A DNA stretch of 64,000 nt from the NCBI GenBank assembly GCA_020634755.1, contig JACKBC010000012.1, forward strand, positions 62,001-126,000. Reading direction: 5' to 3'. Position 1 is the first letter of the stretch; every line of letters begins with the position of its first letter. This stretch comes from Caldilineaceae bacterium (GTDB lineage Bacteria > Chloroflexota > Anaerolineae > Caldilineales > Caldilineaceae). Position numbers and translations under genes: made by a program. Under the pieces are notes generated by a model. The model was not told where the DNA came from. It was given only the letters and a program-made list of their open reading frames with translations, and did no database searches. Below are positions 41,676-50,859 of this stretch, piece after piece.

Positions 41676-42650
41676 GCCTACCGGCGCATTGACCGCCGAA
41701 ATAAAGACATCTTCCAGCGTGGGCGCAATCCGTTCGATGGAGCGGACCTCCACCCCCGCTTCTTGCAGCATAATGTGAATGGCCTCGCGATAAGCTCCAG
41801 CGCTCGGCACAACGGCGTGGATCTGCGCGCCATACAGGGCCACTTCATCCAGCGGAAATTGACCGCGCCGCTGGGCCTCTTTGAGCAAACGCATGGCCAA
41901 ATCCGGGTTGGCGGCGTTGATCTCCAGCACATCCCCGCGCATCTGCGTCAGCTTCAGGTTGTCTGGGGTATCAATGGCCACCAGCCGTCCACCGCTGATA
42001 AAGCCAATGCGCTGGCAAAGCTCTGCTTCATCCATATAGTGCGTGGTCACCAGCACCGTTACGCCCTCTTTGGTCATGGCGTAGATCAAGGTCCAGAAGT
42101 CGCGGCGGCTGATTGGATCGACGCCCGCCGTTGGTTCATCTAAAAAGACTACCTTAGGCCGATGCACAATGGCGCAGCCCAGGGCCAGCCGCTGCTTCCA
42201 GCCGCCGGACAGATTGCGCGTCAGCGTATCTTCACGGCCATCTAGACCGGCCATGTGAATAATCTCGGCCAGCCGCTGCCGCAATTCACGTCCGGCCAGG
42301 CCGTAGACCATGCCGTAGAAGCGAATGTTTTCGGCGGCGGTCAGGTCGTTGTAGAGCGTGAATTGCTGCGACATATAGCCGACGACGCCGTGCATGGCTT
42401 TGGTCTGCGTGGCCGAGTTTAACCCCAATACATATGTGCTGCCGGATGTGGGGTGAAGCAAGCCGAGCAACATGCGGATGGTCGTCGTTTTGCCCGCGCC
42501 GTTGGGGCCCAACCAGCCAAAAACTTCACCCGCGTTGACGGCAAAGCTCACGTTGTCTACGGCCACAAAATCACCAAATTTTTTGGTCAAGTTTTGCACC
42601 AAAATGGGCGGCTGTTGCGCCGCGCGCTCCACACCGTCTGCCCGATTCAT
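41670..42650 (-). CDS. ABC-2-type transporter ATPase (drug/lipid efflux)
   Basis: 326 residues. Walker A GPNGAGKT, Q-loop MSQQFTLY, signature LSGGWKQRLALG, Walker B KVVFLDEPTAGVD and H-loop TTHYMDEAE are complete. The C-terminal extension (about 230-320) is the usual DUF4162-like regulatory part of ABC-2 ATPases. Its ATG overlaps the stop of the preceding ATPase gene by 4 nt. With its twin at 42647 it probably drives the two ABC-2 permeases. Confidence 0.95.
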   Translation of the reverse strand: MNRADGVERAAQQPPILVQNLTKKFGDFVAVDNVSFAVNAGEVFGWLGPNGAGKTTTIRMLLGLLHPTSGSTYVLGLNSATQTKAMHGVVGYMSQQFTLYNDLTAAENIRFYGMVYGLAGRELRQRLAEIIHMAGLDGREDTLTRNLSGGWKQRLALGCAIVHRPKVVFLDEPTAGVDPISRRDFWTLIYAMTKEGVTVLVTTHYMDEAELCQRIGFISGGRLVAIDTPDNLKLTQMRGDVLEINAANPDLAMRLLKEAQRRGQFPLDEVALYGAQIHAVVPSAGAYREAIHIMLQEAGVEVRSIERIAPTLEDVFISAVNAPVGG

Positions 42651-43642
42651 GCTGCCCCCTCAGACAGTGTTGTTGACTTTTCCGCAGCGGTTAGGAATTC
42701 GTTCTGGCGCTGCACCAAATTGATAAAGGCTTCTTCCATGCGCACTTCAATGGGATGCAGCTCATCGTGACCAATGCCAGCGCTGGACAATGCCGCTTCG
42801 AGCTGCCCCGTGCGCTGGGCCATATCATCCACAAAAACATGCAGCTTTTCGCCATACGTTTGCACCTCTAAGACGCCATTCAACCCGGCCACATGCTGCT
42901 GGGCCGCCGCCAAATCGGTCGGCGTAAATTCCAGCAGTTGCCCGGGCACCAATGCTTTGAGCTGGCCCGGCGTGCCGGTTGCAATCAGCTCCCCGCCGGA
43001 GATGAGGCCGATTTGGGTGCAGCGCTCGGCCTCGTCCATATAGGGCGTGCAGACAAAGATGGTCAGCCCCTTTTCCGCCCGCAGATCGCCCAGCAAGTTC
43101 CAGAATTCGCGGCGGCTCACCGGGTCGACGCCCAGCGTGGGTTCATCCAGCAACACCACCCGCGGCTCGTGGATCAGGCTGCACGCCAGGGCCAGCTTTT
43201 TCTTCATGCCGCCGGAAAGCCGACCGGAGAGCCGGTTGGTAAAATTGCCCAATCCGGCAAACCCCAACAGCTCTGGAATGCGCTGCTTCTGATCGGCGGC
43301 GGAAACGCTGTGAATACTGGCAAAGAACTGCATATTCTCCATGACGGTCAGGTCGGCGGGCAGCACGTTCTGCTGCGCAATATAGCCGATGCGCTCGCGA
43401 ATCTCGTAGGTATCGTCCATGGAGTCAAAGCCCAGGATGCTGCTGGTTCCCGCCGTGCGCGTCAGCAACCCCAAAATGACGCGCATGGTGGTGCTTTTGC
43501 CCGCGCCGTCGGGGCCGATTAGCCCGTAGGTTTCCCCTGGCGCCACATGGAGCGAAACGTTGCGCACGGCCGTCACGGCAGCCCCGCGCCGCATTTTATA
43601 TTCTTTGACCAGACCATCGGCTGCAATTGCCCATTCACTCAT
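42647..43642 (-). CDS. ABC-2-type transporter ATPase (drug/lipid efflux)
   Basis: 331 residues from ATG 43642 (AGGAAA ahead), preferred to a longer frame inside the upstream gene. Walker A GPDGAGKS, Q-loop IAQQNVLP, signature LSGRLSGGMKKKLALA, Walker B RVVLLDEPTLGVD. The H-loop position reads VCTPYMDEAE, with Pro/Tyr where the switch His usually stands (TTHYMDEAE in its partner). If so this half-site is degenerate and the two ATPases may form an asymmetric heterodimer. The Asn-rich acidic C-terminus is unremarkable. Confidence 0.92.
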   Translation of the reverse strand: MSEWAIAADGLVKEYKMRRGAAVTAVRNVSLHVAPGETYGLIGPDGAGKSTTMRVILGLLTRTAGTSSILGFDSMDDTYEIRERIGYIAQQNVLPADLTVMENMQFFASIHSVSAADQKQRIPELLGFAGLGNFTNRLSGRLSGGMKKKLALACSLIHEPRVVLLDEPTLGVDPVSRREFWNLLGDLRAEKGLTIFVCTPYMDEAERCTQIGLISGGELIATGTPGQLKALVPGQLLEFTPTDLAAAQQHVAGLNGVLEVQTYGEKLHVFVDDMAQRTGQLEAALSSAGIGHDELHPIEVRMEEAFINLVQRQNEFLTAAEKSTTLSEGAA

Positions 43643-43655
43643 GAAAACTAATTTC

Positions 43656-44891
43656 CTAATCCAGTCGCTTCTTAAAATTGCGCGCTGCAATCAAAATCAC
43701 GATCAACGTGTACGCCGCCAGCGCCAGACCGTCATGCCACACAAATTGGGCGCCGATGCCTTTGGTAAAGATGCCGCGCGAAATGCGGACAAAATAGGTC
43801 ATGGGCAGCAGATCGCCAATTAGGCGCGGGATAATCGGCATGGCCGCGCGCGGGAAGATCATGCCGCCCAGCAGCAAGCTGAACATCATGGTCATCAGCG
43901 CCTGTTGCTGCGCTTCGCGTTGCGTATTGGCGCGGTTGGAGATGAGCAACCCCAGCCCCAAGCTGGAGGCGATAAAGAGCAGCGACAGCCCCAAATAGAG
44001 CCCCAAGTTGCCTTGAAACGGTACGTCAAACCAGAAGACGCCCAGCACGACAATAAAGCCCAATGCCAGAAAGCAGAGAATGAGCAGCGGGATCATTTTG
44101 CTCAAGACCAGCTCCAGCGGGCGCGTCGGTGTGGCCAAAATCGGCTCAATGGTGCCCAATTCGCGCTCGCGCACAATGATGAGCGCCGCCTGCTGAATGG
44201 CCAGCGTCTGCAAAATTAGACCGGCCAGCCCCGGCAGCAAAAACCAAATGTCGATCATGTCTGGATTATAGAGGACGCGGATGGAAGGCGTAATGGGCAA
44301 CGTGGTGGCGCCAAGTGCGCCGCGCGCGGCCGACCCACCTTTGCGCTGTAGCTGTTCCGCGGCCAACTGGCTGCCATAATTTTGGGCAATGAGCGAAGCC
44401 GCGCTAAAGCTCGACGTGACGCTGGCGCTGTCGGAACCATCCAGCAGCAGGAGCACCGAGGCCGCGCCGCGATCGGTATCGGTGGCAAAGTTGGGCGGAA
44501 TCAGCAAGCCGGCCCGCACCAGCCCCCGATCAATGGCGTCGATCAGTTCCTCTTCATTTTCGGCCTGTAGGCGATAATCAAAATATTGCGAAACCACCAG
44601 CGCCTGCACCAGCTCGCGGCTTTTGCGGTCGCGGCTCTGGTCCACAACGGCCAGCGGCGTGTGGTAGACCGTTGTGTGAACGGCATAGGCATATAAAAAG
44701 AGCTGGAGCAGCGGCAACCCAAAGATGAAGATCAGCCCGCGCCGATCGCGCAGCAGTTGGGTGATCTCTTTGCGGCTCAGCGCCAGCAGCCGCTCCATGC
44801 GTGGAGACATCGCGGGGCGGGCCGTGGTCAATCGAGACAGAGGAGAGCCGGAGCTAGGCGCTTGCGAACTGGAAGATGAGGATATAGCCAT
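43656..44891 (-). CDS. ABC-2 transporter permease (YhhJ/DrrB type)
   Basis: 411 residues from ATG 44891. An in-frame TTG at 44897 would overlap the upstream stop codon and cannot be excluded. One N-terminal helix (GLIFIFGLPLLQLFLYAYAV), a large external domain (about 70-210) and five C-terminal helices with the family segment VRERELGTIEPILATPTRPLELVLSKMIP and GGMIFPRAAMPIIPRLIGDLLPMTYF. It exports small hydrophobic compounds using the ATPases encoded downstream. The first 30 residues are a Ser-rich cytoplasmic extension. Confidence 0.93.
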   Translation of the reverse strand: MAISSSSSSQAPSSGSPLSRLTTARPAMSPRMERLLALSRKEITQLLRDRRGLIFIFGLPLLQLFLYAYAVHTTVYHTPLAVVDQSRDRKSRELVQALVVSQYFDYRLQAENEEELIDAIDRGLVRAGLLIPPNFATDTDRGAASVLLLLDGSDSASVTSSFSAASLIAQNYGSQLAAEQLQRKGGSAARGALGATTLPITPSIRVLYNPDMIDIWFLLPGLAGLILQTLAIQQAALIIVRERELGTIEPILATPTRPLELVLSKMIPLLILCFLALGFIVVLGVFWFDVPFQGNLGLYLGLSLLFIASSLGLGLLISNRANTQREAQQQALMTMMFSLLLGGMIFPRAAMPIIPRLIGDLLPMTYFVRISRGIFTKGIGAQFVWHDGLALAAYTLIVILIAARNFKKRLD

Positions 44892-44893
44892 GC

Positions 44894-45991
44894 TCAATCC
44901 AAACTTTCGCGAAAGAGCCGCGCGGCGGCAAAGAGAATGACGATGAGTAGCCCCAGCGAGGCCACAACTTGCCCGGCTAGAGCAGACAGCCCCACGCCTT
45001 TGGTGTAGATGCCGCGCAGGATGGGCAGAAAATAGGTCATGGGAAAGATGGCGCCGATGACGCGCAATGGCGCCGGCAGGGCATAGGGCGGAAAGAGAAA
45101 GCCGGCCAAAAACATGCCCACAAAGTTGAGCATCATGGCCAACTGTTGCGCCTGCATTTGGCTCTGCGCCGCCACCGAAATCACCAACCCTAACCCCAGC
45201 CCAGAGAAGGAAAAAACAAGGGATAGCCCAAAGAAAAGGAGAAGGTTGCCCTGAAACGGCACGCCAAAAATTTGGGTGGCCACCAGCAGAATCGACGTGG
45301 TGTTGACCAGCGCAATGGCCAAATTGGGCAGCGTCTTGCCAATCATCAGCTCAATGGGGCGGATGGGCGTTACCAACAGCGCTTCAATGGTGCCCACCTC
45401 GCGTTCACGCACAACGGCCAACGCCGTCAGGCTGAGCGCAATGGCCTGCACCAGCGCCGCCAATAGGCCCGGCACCAAAAACCAAAGCTGATTGAGATCC
45501 GGGTTGTACAGAATGCGTATGTCTAAATTCAGAGGGGTGACCGACTGCCGAATGAGGCTGACCGCATACGATTCGGAGATGGCGTTGGCGGTGCTATAGG
45601 CCGTGTTGGTGGTGTATGAATCTGACCCGTCGATGAGAATCAAGACCTGCGCCTGCCGGTCCGGCAACTTTGTTGTAAAATCGGGTGGAATGAGCAAGCC
45701 CACGCTGGCCCGGCCGCTGTCGATGGCCGCCATCAATTCATCTTGGCTGGTGGCCGTGCCGATAATGGTGAAGTAGTCAGAGCGCACCAGCGCATCAATA
45801 TAGTCGCGGCTGGCGGCGCTCATGCTCTGGTCGGCCACCATCATGGGAATGTGTTGAATGTCGGTATGGATGGCGGCGGCAAAGAGCGCTAGCTGTATAA
45901 TCGGCAAGAACAGCATGAGAATCAGAATGGTGGGATCACGCCGCAGTTGAATCAATTCTTTTTGCGTAATGGCCCAGATCCGTCGCAGCAT
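44894..45991 (-). CDS. ABC-2 transporter permease (YhhJ/DrrB type)
   Basis: 365 residues, first gene of the minus-strand efflux operon (permease, permease, ATPase, ATPase, adaptor). N-terminal helix ILILMLFLPIIQLALFAAAI, external domain to about residue 160, then five helices with VREREVGTIEALLVTPIRPIELMIGKTLP and GFLFPPYALPAPLRVIGAIFPMTYFLPILRGI. It is clearly paralogous to the next gene, so the channel is probably a heterodimer. Confidence 0.93.
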   Translation of the reverse strand: MLRRIWAITQKELIQLRRDPTILILMLFLPIIQLALFAAAIHTDIQHIPMMVADQSMSAASRDYIDALVRSDYFTIIGTATSQDELMAAIDSGRASVGLLIPPDFTTKLPDRQAQVLILIDGSDSYTTNTAYSTANAISESYAVSLIRQSVTPLNLDIRILYNPDLNQLWFLVPGLLAALVQAIALSLTALAVVREREVGTIEALLVTPIRPIELMIGKTLPNLAIALVNTTSILLVATQIFGVPFQGNLLLFFGLSLVFSFSGLGLGLVISVAAQSQMQAQQLAMMLNFVGMFLAGFLFPPYALPAPLRVIGAIFPMTYFLPILRGIYTKGVGLSALAGQVVASLGLLIVILFAAARLFRESLD

Positions 45992-46083
45992 TTTACCGTG
46001 GTACTTTCACGCGCTTGGGTTAGTACTTCGTAAGTCAACACAGTTATGATACACCCAGTTTTACATTTCTGCCATCTTGCAAG

Positions 46084-46813
46084 CCGTAAAAGGGTGCGTT
46101 TTGCCTTGCGGGCAATCATTAGAAATGGGCGCCTAGCATTGAGAAATCGCCTTGGCGATTTAGCCCCAGCCGCTGTAGCGGCTTTTCGATGTTAGCCGAG
46201 GATGTTATCCTGTCCCATATTCGCCCCAGCTGTAAAAGGGTGCGTTTTGCCTTGAGGGCAATCATTAGAAATGGGCGCCTAGCATTGAGAAATCGTCTTG
46301 GCGATTTAGCCCCAGCCGCTGTGGCGGCTTCTCGATGTTAGCCGAGGATGTTATCCTGTCCCATATTCGCCCCAGCCGTAAAAGGGTGCGTTTTGCCTTG
46401 AGGGCAATCATTAGAAATGGGCGCCTAGCATTGAGAAATCGCCTTGGCGATTTAGCCCCAGCCGCTGTGGCGGCTTCTCGATGTTAGCCAAGGATGTTAT
46501 CCTGTCCCATATTCGCCCCAGCCGTAAAAGGGTGCGTTTTGCCTTGCGAGCAATCATTAGAAATGGGCGCCTAGCATTGAGAAATCGCCTTGGCGATTTA
46601 GCCCCAGCCGCTGTGGCGGCTTCTCGATGTTAGCCAAGGATGTTATCCTGTCCCATATTCGCCCCAGCCGTAAAAGGGTGCGTTTTGCCTTGCGAGCAAT
46701 CATTAGAAATGGGCGCCTAGCATTGAGAAATCGCCTTGGCGATTTAGCCCCAGCCGCTGTGGCGGCTTCTCGATGTTAGCCGAGGATGTTATCCTGTCCC
46801 ATATTCGCCCCAG
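46084..46813. repeat. Tandem array: five copies of a 146-bp structured unit
   Basis: Units start at 46084, 46230, 46376, 46522 and 46668 and differ at only a few bases. A sixth begins at 46814 but diverges after CCGTAAAA. Within each unit are TTGCC..GGCAA, an outer TGGGCG/CGCCCCA pair, a long stem CCTAGCATTGAGAA with TTCTCGATGTTAG, an inner AAATCGCC-TT-GGCGATTT hairpin, GCCGC-TGTG-GCGGC and GGAT-GTT-ATCC. Unit length 146 is not a multiple of three, and no frame stays open across units, so it is not a protein repeat. It lies between the efflux operon and the S41 protease terminator. Function unknown; a structured RNA array or a DNA site array are the main options. Confidence 0.9.
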
Positions 46814-46824
46814 CCGTAAAAATT

Positions 46825-46861
46825 CAGACCGATGGCCTAAAAATCGGCCGCCATCGGTCTG
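46825..46861 (-). terminator. Rho-independent terminator of the S41 protease gene
   Basis: CAGACCGATGGC (46825-46836) pairs perfectly with GCCATCGGTCTG (46850-46861). Read on the minus strand the stem is followed by AATTTTTAC. It lies about 50 bp past the protease stop. Confidence 0.8.
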
Positions 46862-46907
46862 TACACAAATGGGGCATGAAACACGAACCAGATGACCGCC
46901 TTGACGG

Positions 46908-48161
46908 TTAGTTCCCCGTTTCGGGGAGTACCTTGAGCAGTTCCAGCGCCTTGATCATCTGCGTATCTTCACTGCTTTTGATCTCCTCTAGCGTCATGGT
47001 TTTGGCAGTAGCCGGCGTAATCAGATCGGTCCCCAGCGGCAGCTTGACTTCGACATCGGGCTGAATGCCCTGCTTGCGAATCAGACGGCCATTGGACGTT
47101 AACCACTGCTTGGTGCCCAACATGATCTCGGAGCCATCATTCAAATTAAAGGGCTGGAGAACGGTGCCCGTGCCAAAGGTGGTTTCGCCCACCAGCTGCC
47201 CGCGTTGATGATCTTGAATGGCGCCGGCAAAAATTTCAGACGAGCTGGCCGACCCCGCGTTGATTAACACGACCAGCGGCAGGTCGGTGGCGACGCCACC
47301 GAGCTCCACCGGAAATGGCGTGCGGTTGCCCTCTGCGTCCTCTTCCATCATCACGTTGCCGTCGGGCAGAAATTGGCTGGTCACACGAATCGCCTGTTGC
47401 AGCAGGCCACCGGGATTGCTGCGCACGTCCACAATTAGGCTGGTTGCGCCGGCGGCTTTGGCGGCGTTGAGGGCCTGCACCATCTGATCTGTGGCGTTTT
47501 CACCAAACTGGCTCAGCCGGATCAATGCGACCTTGCTGTCGGGGATCATGCTCCATGTGGCCGTGGGCGACGTAATTTCACCGCGCGTAATCGTAATATC
47601 CAGGCTCTTTTCATCTTTGGGCCGCAAAATAGTCAGCGTCACCTGTGTGTTATTGGGACCGCGCACTTTGGTCACAATTTCACTAAGCGATAGCGCGCTA
47701 ACGTCTTCGCCATCGACCTTCATGATGATGTCGCCGGCTTTGAGCCCAGCCTTTTCGGCTGGGGAGCCATCGAGCGGAGCCACAATAATGGGCAGCCCAT
47801 CTTTGACGCCCATTTGGGCGCCAATGCCGGTGAATGTACCGGAGAGGTCAGACTGCTGCTCTTTGCGCTGTTCGGGCGTCAAAAAGGCGGAATGACCCGT
47901 ATCGCCCAGCGCGTCGACCATGCCGCGGATGGCGCCATAGGTAAGCTGCACCGGATCCAGCGCCTGCCGATCGACAAAATTTTGCTGCACAATATTCCAG
48001 GCTTGCCAGAAAAGGCTAAATTGAGCCGGCTGATCCGCCGTGCGCACAATACACGGCTGCCATAAATTAGTACCCCCCACAACCAAGCCGGCGCCAAAGG
48101 TCACTGCCGCCAGCAAAACGAGCCCTACAAGAATGGATGTAATTTTGATAAAGCGTCTCAC
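46908..48161 (-). CDS. S41-family C-terminal processing peptidase with PDZ domain, catalytic Lys replaced
   Basis: 417 residues from GTG 48161, chosen because GGGGAG lies 9 nt ahead; an in-frame TTG at 48182 is the alternative. Membrane anchor about 8-30, N-terminal CtpA region, PDZ domain about 108-190 (FTGIGAQMGVKDG, AEKAGLKAGDIIMKVDGEDV), protease core from about 200 with the serine loop NAGSASSSEIFAG (301-313) and DVRSNPGG. In typical family members the general-base Lys sits in FGKGxVQ; here the segment reads FGTGTVLQ (T331), so the Lys is missing. The protein may be inactive, or use another residue. It stands alone, with its own terminator. Confidence 0.9.
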   Translation of the reverse strand: MRRFIKITSILVGLVLLAAVTFGAGLVVGGTNLWQPCIVRTADQPAQFSLFWQAWNIVQQNFVDRQALDPVQLTYGAIRGMVDALGDTGHSAFLTPEQRKEQQSDLSGTFTGIGAQMGVKDGLPIIVAPLDGSPAEKAGLKAGDIIMKVDGEDVSALSLSEIVTKVRGPNNTQVTLTILRPKDEKSLDITITRGEITSPTATWSMIPDSKVALIRLSQFGENATDQMVQALNAAKAAGATSLIVDVRSNPGGLLQQAIRVTSQFLPDGNVMMEEDAEGNRTPFPVELGGVATDLPLVVLINAGSASSSEIFAGAIQDHQRGQLVGETTFGTGTVLQPFNLNDGSEIMLGTKQWLTSNGRLIRKQGIQPDVEVKLPLGTDLITPATAKTMTLEEIKSSEDTQMIKALELLKVLPETGN

Positions 48162-48364
48162 GGTATCTGTCTCCCCAGCCAATTAGAATCGGTCTTATCG
48201 GCCCGCCTTGCGTAACTCCCCGCCTGGCGAGAAAAACGTCAGTAACCAAGCTGTTCTCCCTGTGGCCCGTATGGATGCTCATATTGTTATTTTGATCTGC
48301 ACTTTAAGTGTGGCTTTGGGCTGCTCCGCTTAATTTCTTGATTTGCGACAACCACTGCGCTGGT

Positions 48365-50773
48365 TTATGTTGTTTTGTCGACCTGAATGGTAAAGTCGGC
48401 GCCTTCCCAATGTTGAGAGTCCGCCCAATAGAAGGTGAAGACAACATGGCTGTCTAATGGCAAATTGGTGGTCGGTAAATCGGCCACGTGCAGGCCCACC
48501 CCCGTGTCGCGCGTTTCTATATCGTGTCCCGTTTTCCAGCCATCTGCGCTCCAGTGCACCGTAGCCGGCGCTGACAATTCAATGCGCAGCGTAGCGCCTG
48601 CGGACATGGCGCGACACTTTTGGTTAAAGCGCCACACGGTAAAGGGCGACACGACCTGCTGCACTTGATAGCGCTGTACGGTTTGGGTGGGCATGTCGAA
48701 CACGCTGCCATCGCGCAAAGAGCGGCGCAGCTTTACATATTCTGCATGGGCCCAAACGAGCGGCATGGCCGAACCGGTCGCCGCTCCCCGCACCAGCTCA
48801 CGCCCGGGTACATCGGCCACATCCCATATCTGTTCGGGCAGCAGATTACCGATGTTGGCAAAGCATTCCAGCGTACCTAAGAGTTTACACGCGGCCTCCA
48901 TGTTGCCGGCGGCAATTTCATAGTGGGCGCGTTCGCCCGTGAGCAGCGGCCAGGCGCGACCAATGCCCGTGCCATCATAGGCGCTGCCGTCTTCGTGCTC
49001 CCCATAGCCATCTTCATTGTAGCGATACCAGGCCGGCCCAGCCGGGAAGTCAACTTGCAGCTCTTCATCGAGCACTTTAATGGTATTGAGGATCCGCGGG
49101 TCATCGGCGGCGCGCAGACCAAAGCGCACCAGCGCCAATGCATCGGGGCTGACGATCTGCGCGGCAATGGCGCTGCTGTGCTCCATGGGCCGATTCTTAA
49201 TGGTGACCAAGCCGGCTGTAGGCGGCAGGTCTTCGCGATCATCATCAACCCCAATGCGTACGTAATATCCGTCCACGCCACAGGAATGGGCCAGCGGCGT
49301 GTCGGTGGCATAGGTCCAGCGTTCGATGTTGCTGTTCCAATTATCGGCTACTTCGCGTAAATATTGGGCCAGATCAGGCTCGTCTTCCGCTGCGGCCAAG
49401 TCGGCGGCCACCAGCAGCCCGCTAATGGCCACGGCCAGCGTAAAGGGCGAATAGCCGCCATCTTCTTCCCAGCGGTCTTGCTCGGTGACGGGGCCGCTGC
49501 GCGCCACAAAACCAGCGGCCCGCCGCACCATGGGCCAAATGCCGTGCATGGCCGTGTTGTCCAGCAGTCCTTCGCGCTGGGCATAGCCGACCAGCAAAAT
49601 GGGAAACGCCGCCTCATCCAGCTGTACGCCACGCCAATAAGCCGTGCCGTCCAACCACATATTTTGCGGCCAGTGGCCCGCCGGCTCTTGGGTTGTAATG
49701 AGATAGCGCAAAGCGCGTTGCACCACGTCCTGCGCACCGGCGGCCAGCAGCCCACCCACGCTTTCCACCATGTCGCGCGTCCACACCAGATGGTAACCGC
49801 CCAGGTCGTCATCGCCTTTGCTGTCGCCCCACGGAATGGAGAGGCTGGCGATTAGCCCGCCGCGAAATTGTTTATCTTCGTGGCTGTGCAGGACCGCTGT
49901 GCTCGTGCGATAGAGCGATGCGTCGGCGCCATTGGTAGATCTAACACGGTCTAGGTCCAGCAAGTTTGTCTGCCAATCCTGCCATTCGCTAATGTATTCG
50001 CGACGCGCTGCATCCAGCCCTCGGATCAGACTCGTGCGCGCGTGGTGGGCCGCCGCAAAGGCATGCTGGTCAAAGCCCAGCGCCAACGCAAATTCACCAT
50101 TGCAAGCCGCCAGATCGATTTCACCCACCAGCGCAATATTGCCATTTTCGGCGCGGTCGTAAAACCATGTGAGCTGTTTGTGCCGCATCAGATCCTGCCA
50201 GCCGTCTGAGACACCCACAAAGCCCACCGATTGCGTACGCCATCCCACCGAGGAAACCAAGGCCAACGCCGCCAATCCTTCGCGCTCGGCATAAAGCACC
50301 GGCGTGCCTTTGCTATCCCCCAGCCAGCCCGTGTTGCCGGCGCCGCGATTCCCCAGATGCGGTGACAGCAGCACGTAGAGCCGGTAATCTTCCAATGTAC
50401 CCTGCAAAGGCACAAAGCGGGTGGACTGGAGCACAACATTGCGCTGTGGGTCGGTGAAAATCTCTTTTTCAATGCAATAGCGACCGTCCAACGCGCTATT
50501 TTCCAGCCGGAAGGCCGGGGCGCCGGTCGCCAAATAGGTGACTTGAGACTGCGTTTGCCGCTTTTCTTCGGAAAAGTAGTCGCGTCCGTCCGTCACAATG
50601 AGGCCCAAATCGCGCGTGCAGGCCCAATCCACGCGCGGGTAGTAAATTTCATCCAGAATGCCGTGGCTAATTGTAAACCAGACTTTGCTCAGCGGATTGC
50701 GGGCCGTGCCCACGCCGCTTTTGGCGCTGGACGTCCAACGCCCCGCAATGCCTGGCCAACCAGGTGCGTTCAT
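48365..50773 (-). CDS. Glycoside hydrolase family 15 glucoamylase-type enzyme
   Basis: 802 residues from ATG 50773 (GGGAGAAAAG ahead). N-terminal beta-sandwich of prokaryotic glucoamylases (about 1-290; ARNPLSKVWFTISHGILDEIYYPRVD) then an (alpha/alpha)6 barrel. Catalytic acid near E437 (WEEDGGYSPFTLA) and base near E647 (LLPEQIWD), with substrate-site GGYHLVWTRDMVES. A C-terminal beta-rich extension (about 705-800; VHWSADGWKTGHDIETRD) looks like a starch-binding or Ig-like domain. No signal peptide is visible, so it is probably cytoplasmic and releases glucose from maltodextrins, dextran or trehalose-like glucans. It fits with the CBM48 protein and the glucose-oxidising enzymes nearby. Confidence 0.93.
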   Translation of the reverse strand: MNAPGWPGIAGRWTSSAKSGVGTARNPLSKVWFTISHGILDEIYYPRVDWACTRDLGLIVTDGRDYFSEEKRQTQSQVTYLATGAPAFRLENSALDGRYCIEKEIFTDPQRNVVLQSTRFVPLQGTLEDYRLYVLLSPHLGNRGAGNTGWLGDSKGTPVLYAEREGLAALALVSSVGWRTQSVGFVGVSDGWQDLMRHKQLTWFYDRAENGNIALVGEIDLAACNGEFALALGFDQHAFAAAHHARTSLIRGLDAARREYISEWQDWQTNLLDLDRVRSTNGADASLYRTSTAVLHSHEDKQFRGGLIASLSIPWGDSKGDDDLGGYHLVWTRDMVESVGGLLAAGAQDVVQRALRYLITTQEPAGHWPQNMWLDGTAYWRGVQLDEAAFPILLVGYAQREGLLDNTAMHGIWPMVRRAAGFVARSGPVTEQDRWEEDGGYSPFTLAVAISGLLVAADLAAAEDEPDLAQYLREVADNWNSNIERWTYATDTPLAHSCGVDGYYVRIGVDDDREDLPPTAGLVTIKNRPMEHSSAIAAQIVSPDALALVRFGLRAADDPRILNTIKVLDEELQVDFPAGPAWYRYNEDGYGEHEDGSAYDGTGIGRAWPLLTGERAHYEIAAGNMEAACKLLGTLECFANIGNLLPEQIWDVADVPGRELVRGAATGSAMPLVWAHAEYVKLRRSLRDGSVFDMPTQTVQRYQVQQVVSPFTVWRFNQKCRAMSAGATLRIELSAPATVHWSADGWKTGHDIETRDTGVGLHVADLPTTNLPLDSHVVFTFYWADSQHWEGADFTIQVDKTT

Positions 50774-50859
50774 GTAACTTTTCTCCCATAAAACCGTTAA
50801 TTACGTTGCGGACCCATTTCCCGTGAATCAGCCAGCGGCAGAATGATATCCCTGTAACA

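Noticed and set aside
46084..46813. CRISPR array
   Set aside because: The whole 146-bp unit repeats with no unique spacers and no cas genes are near.
46084..46813. Firm assignment of the array to the plus strand by G-U pairing
   Set aside because: Some substitutions keep pairing on the plus strand, others on the minus strand, so the evidence is mixed.
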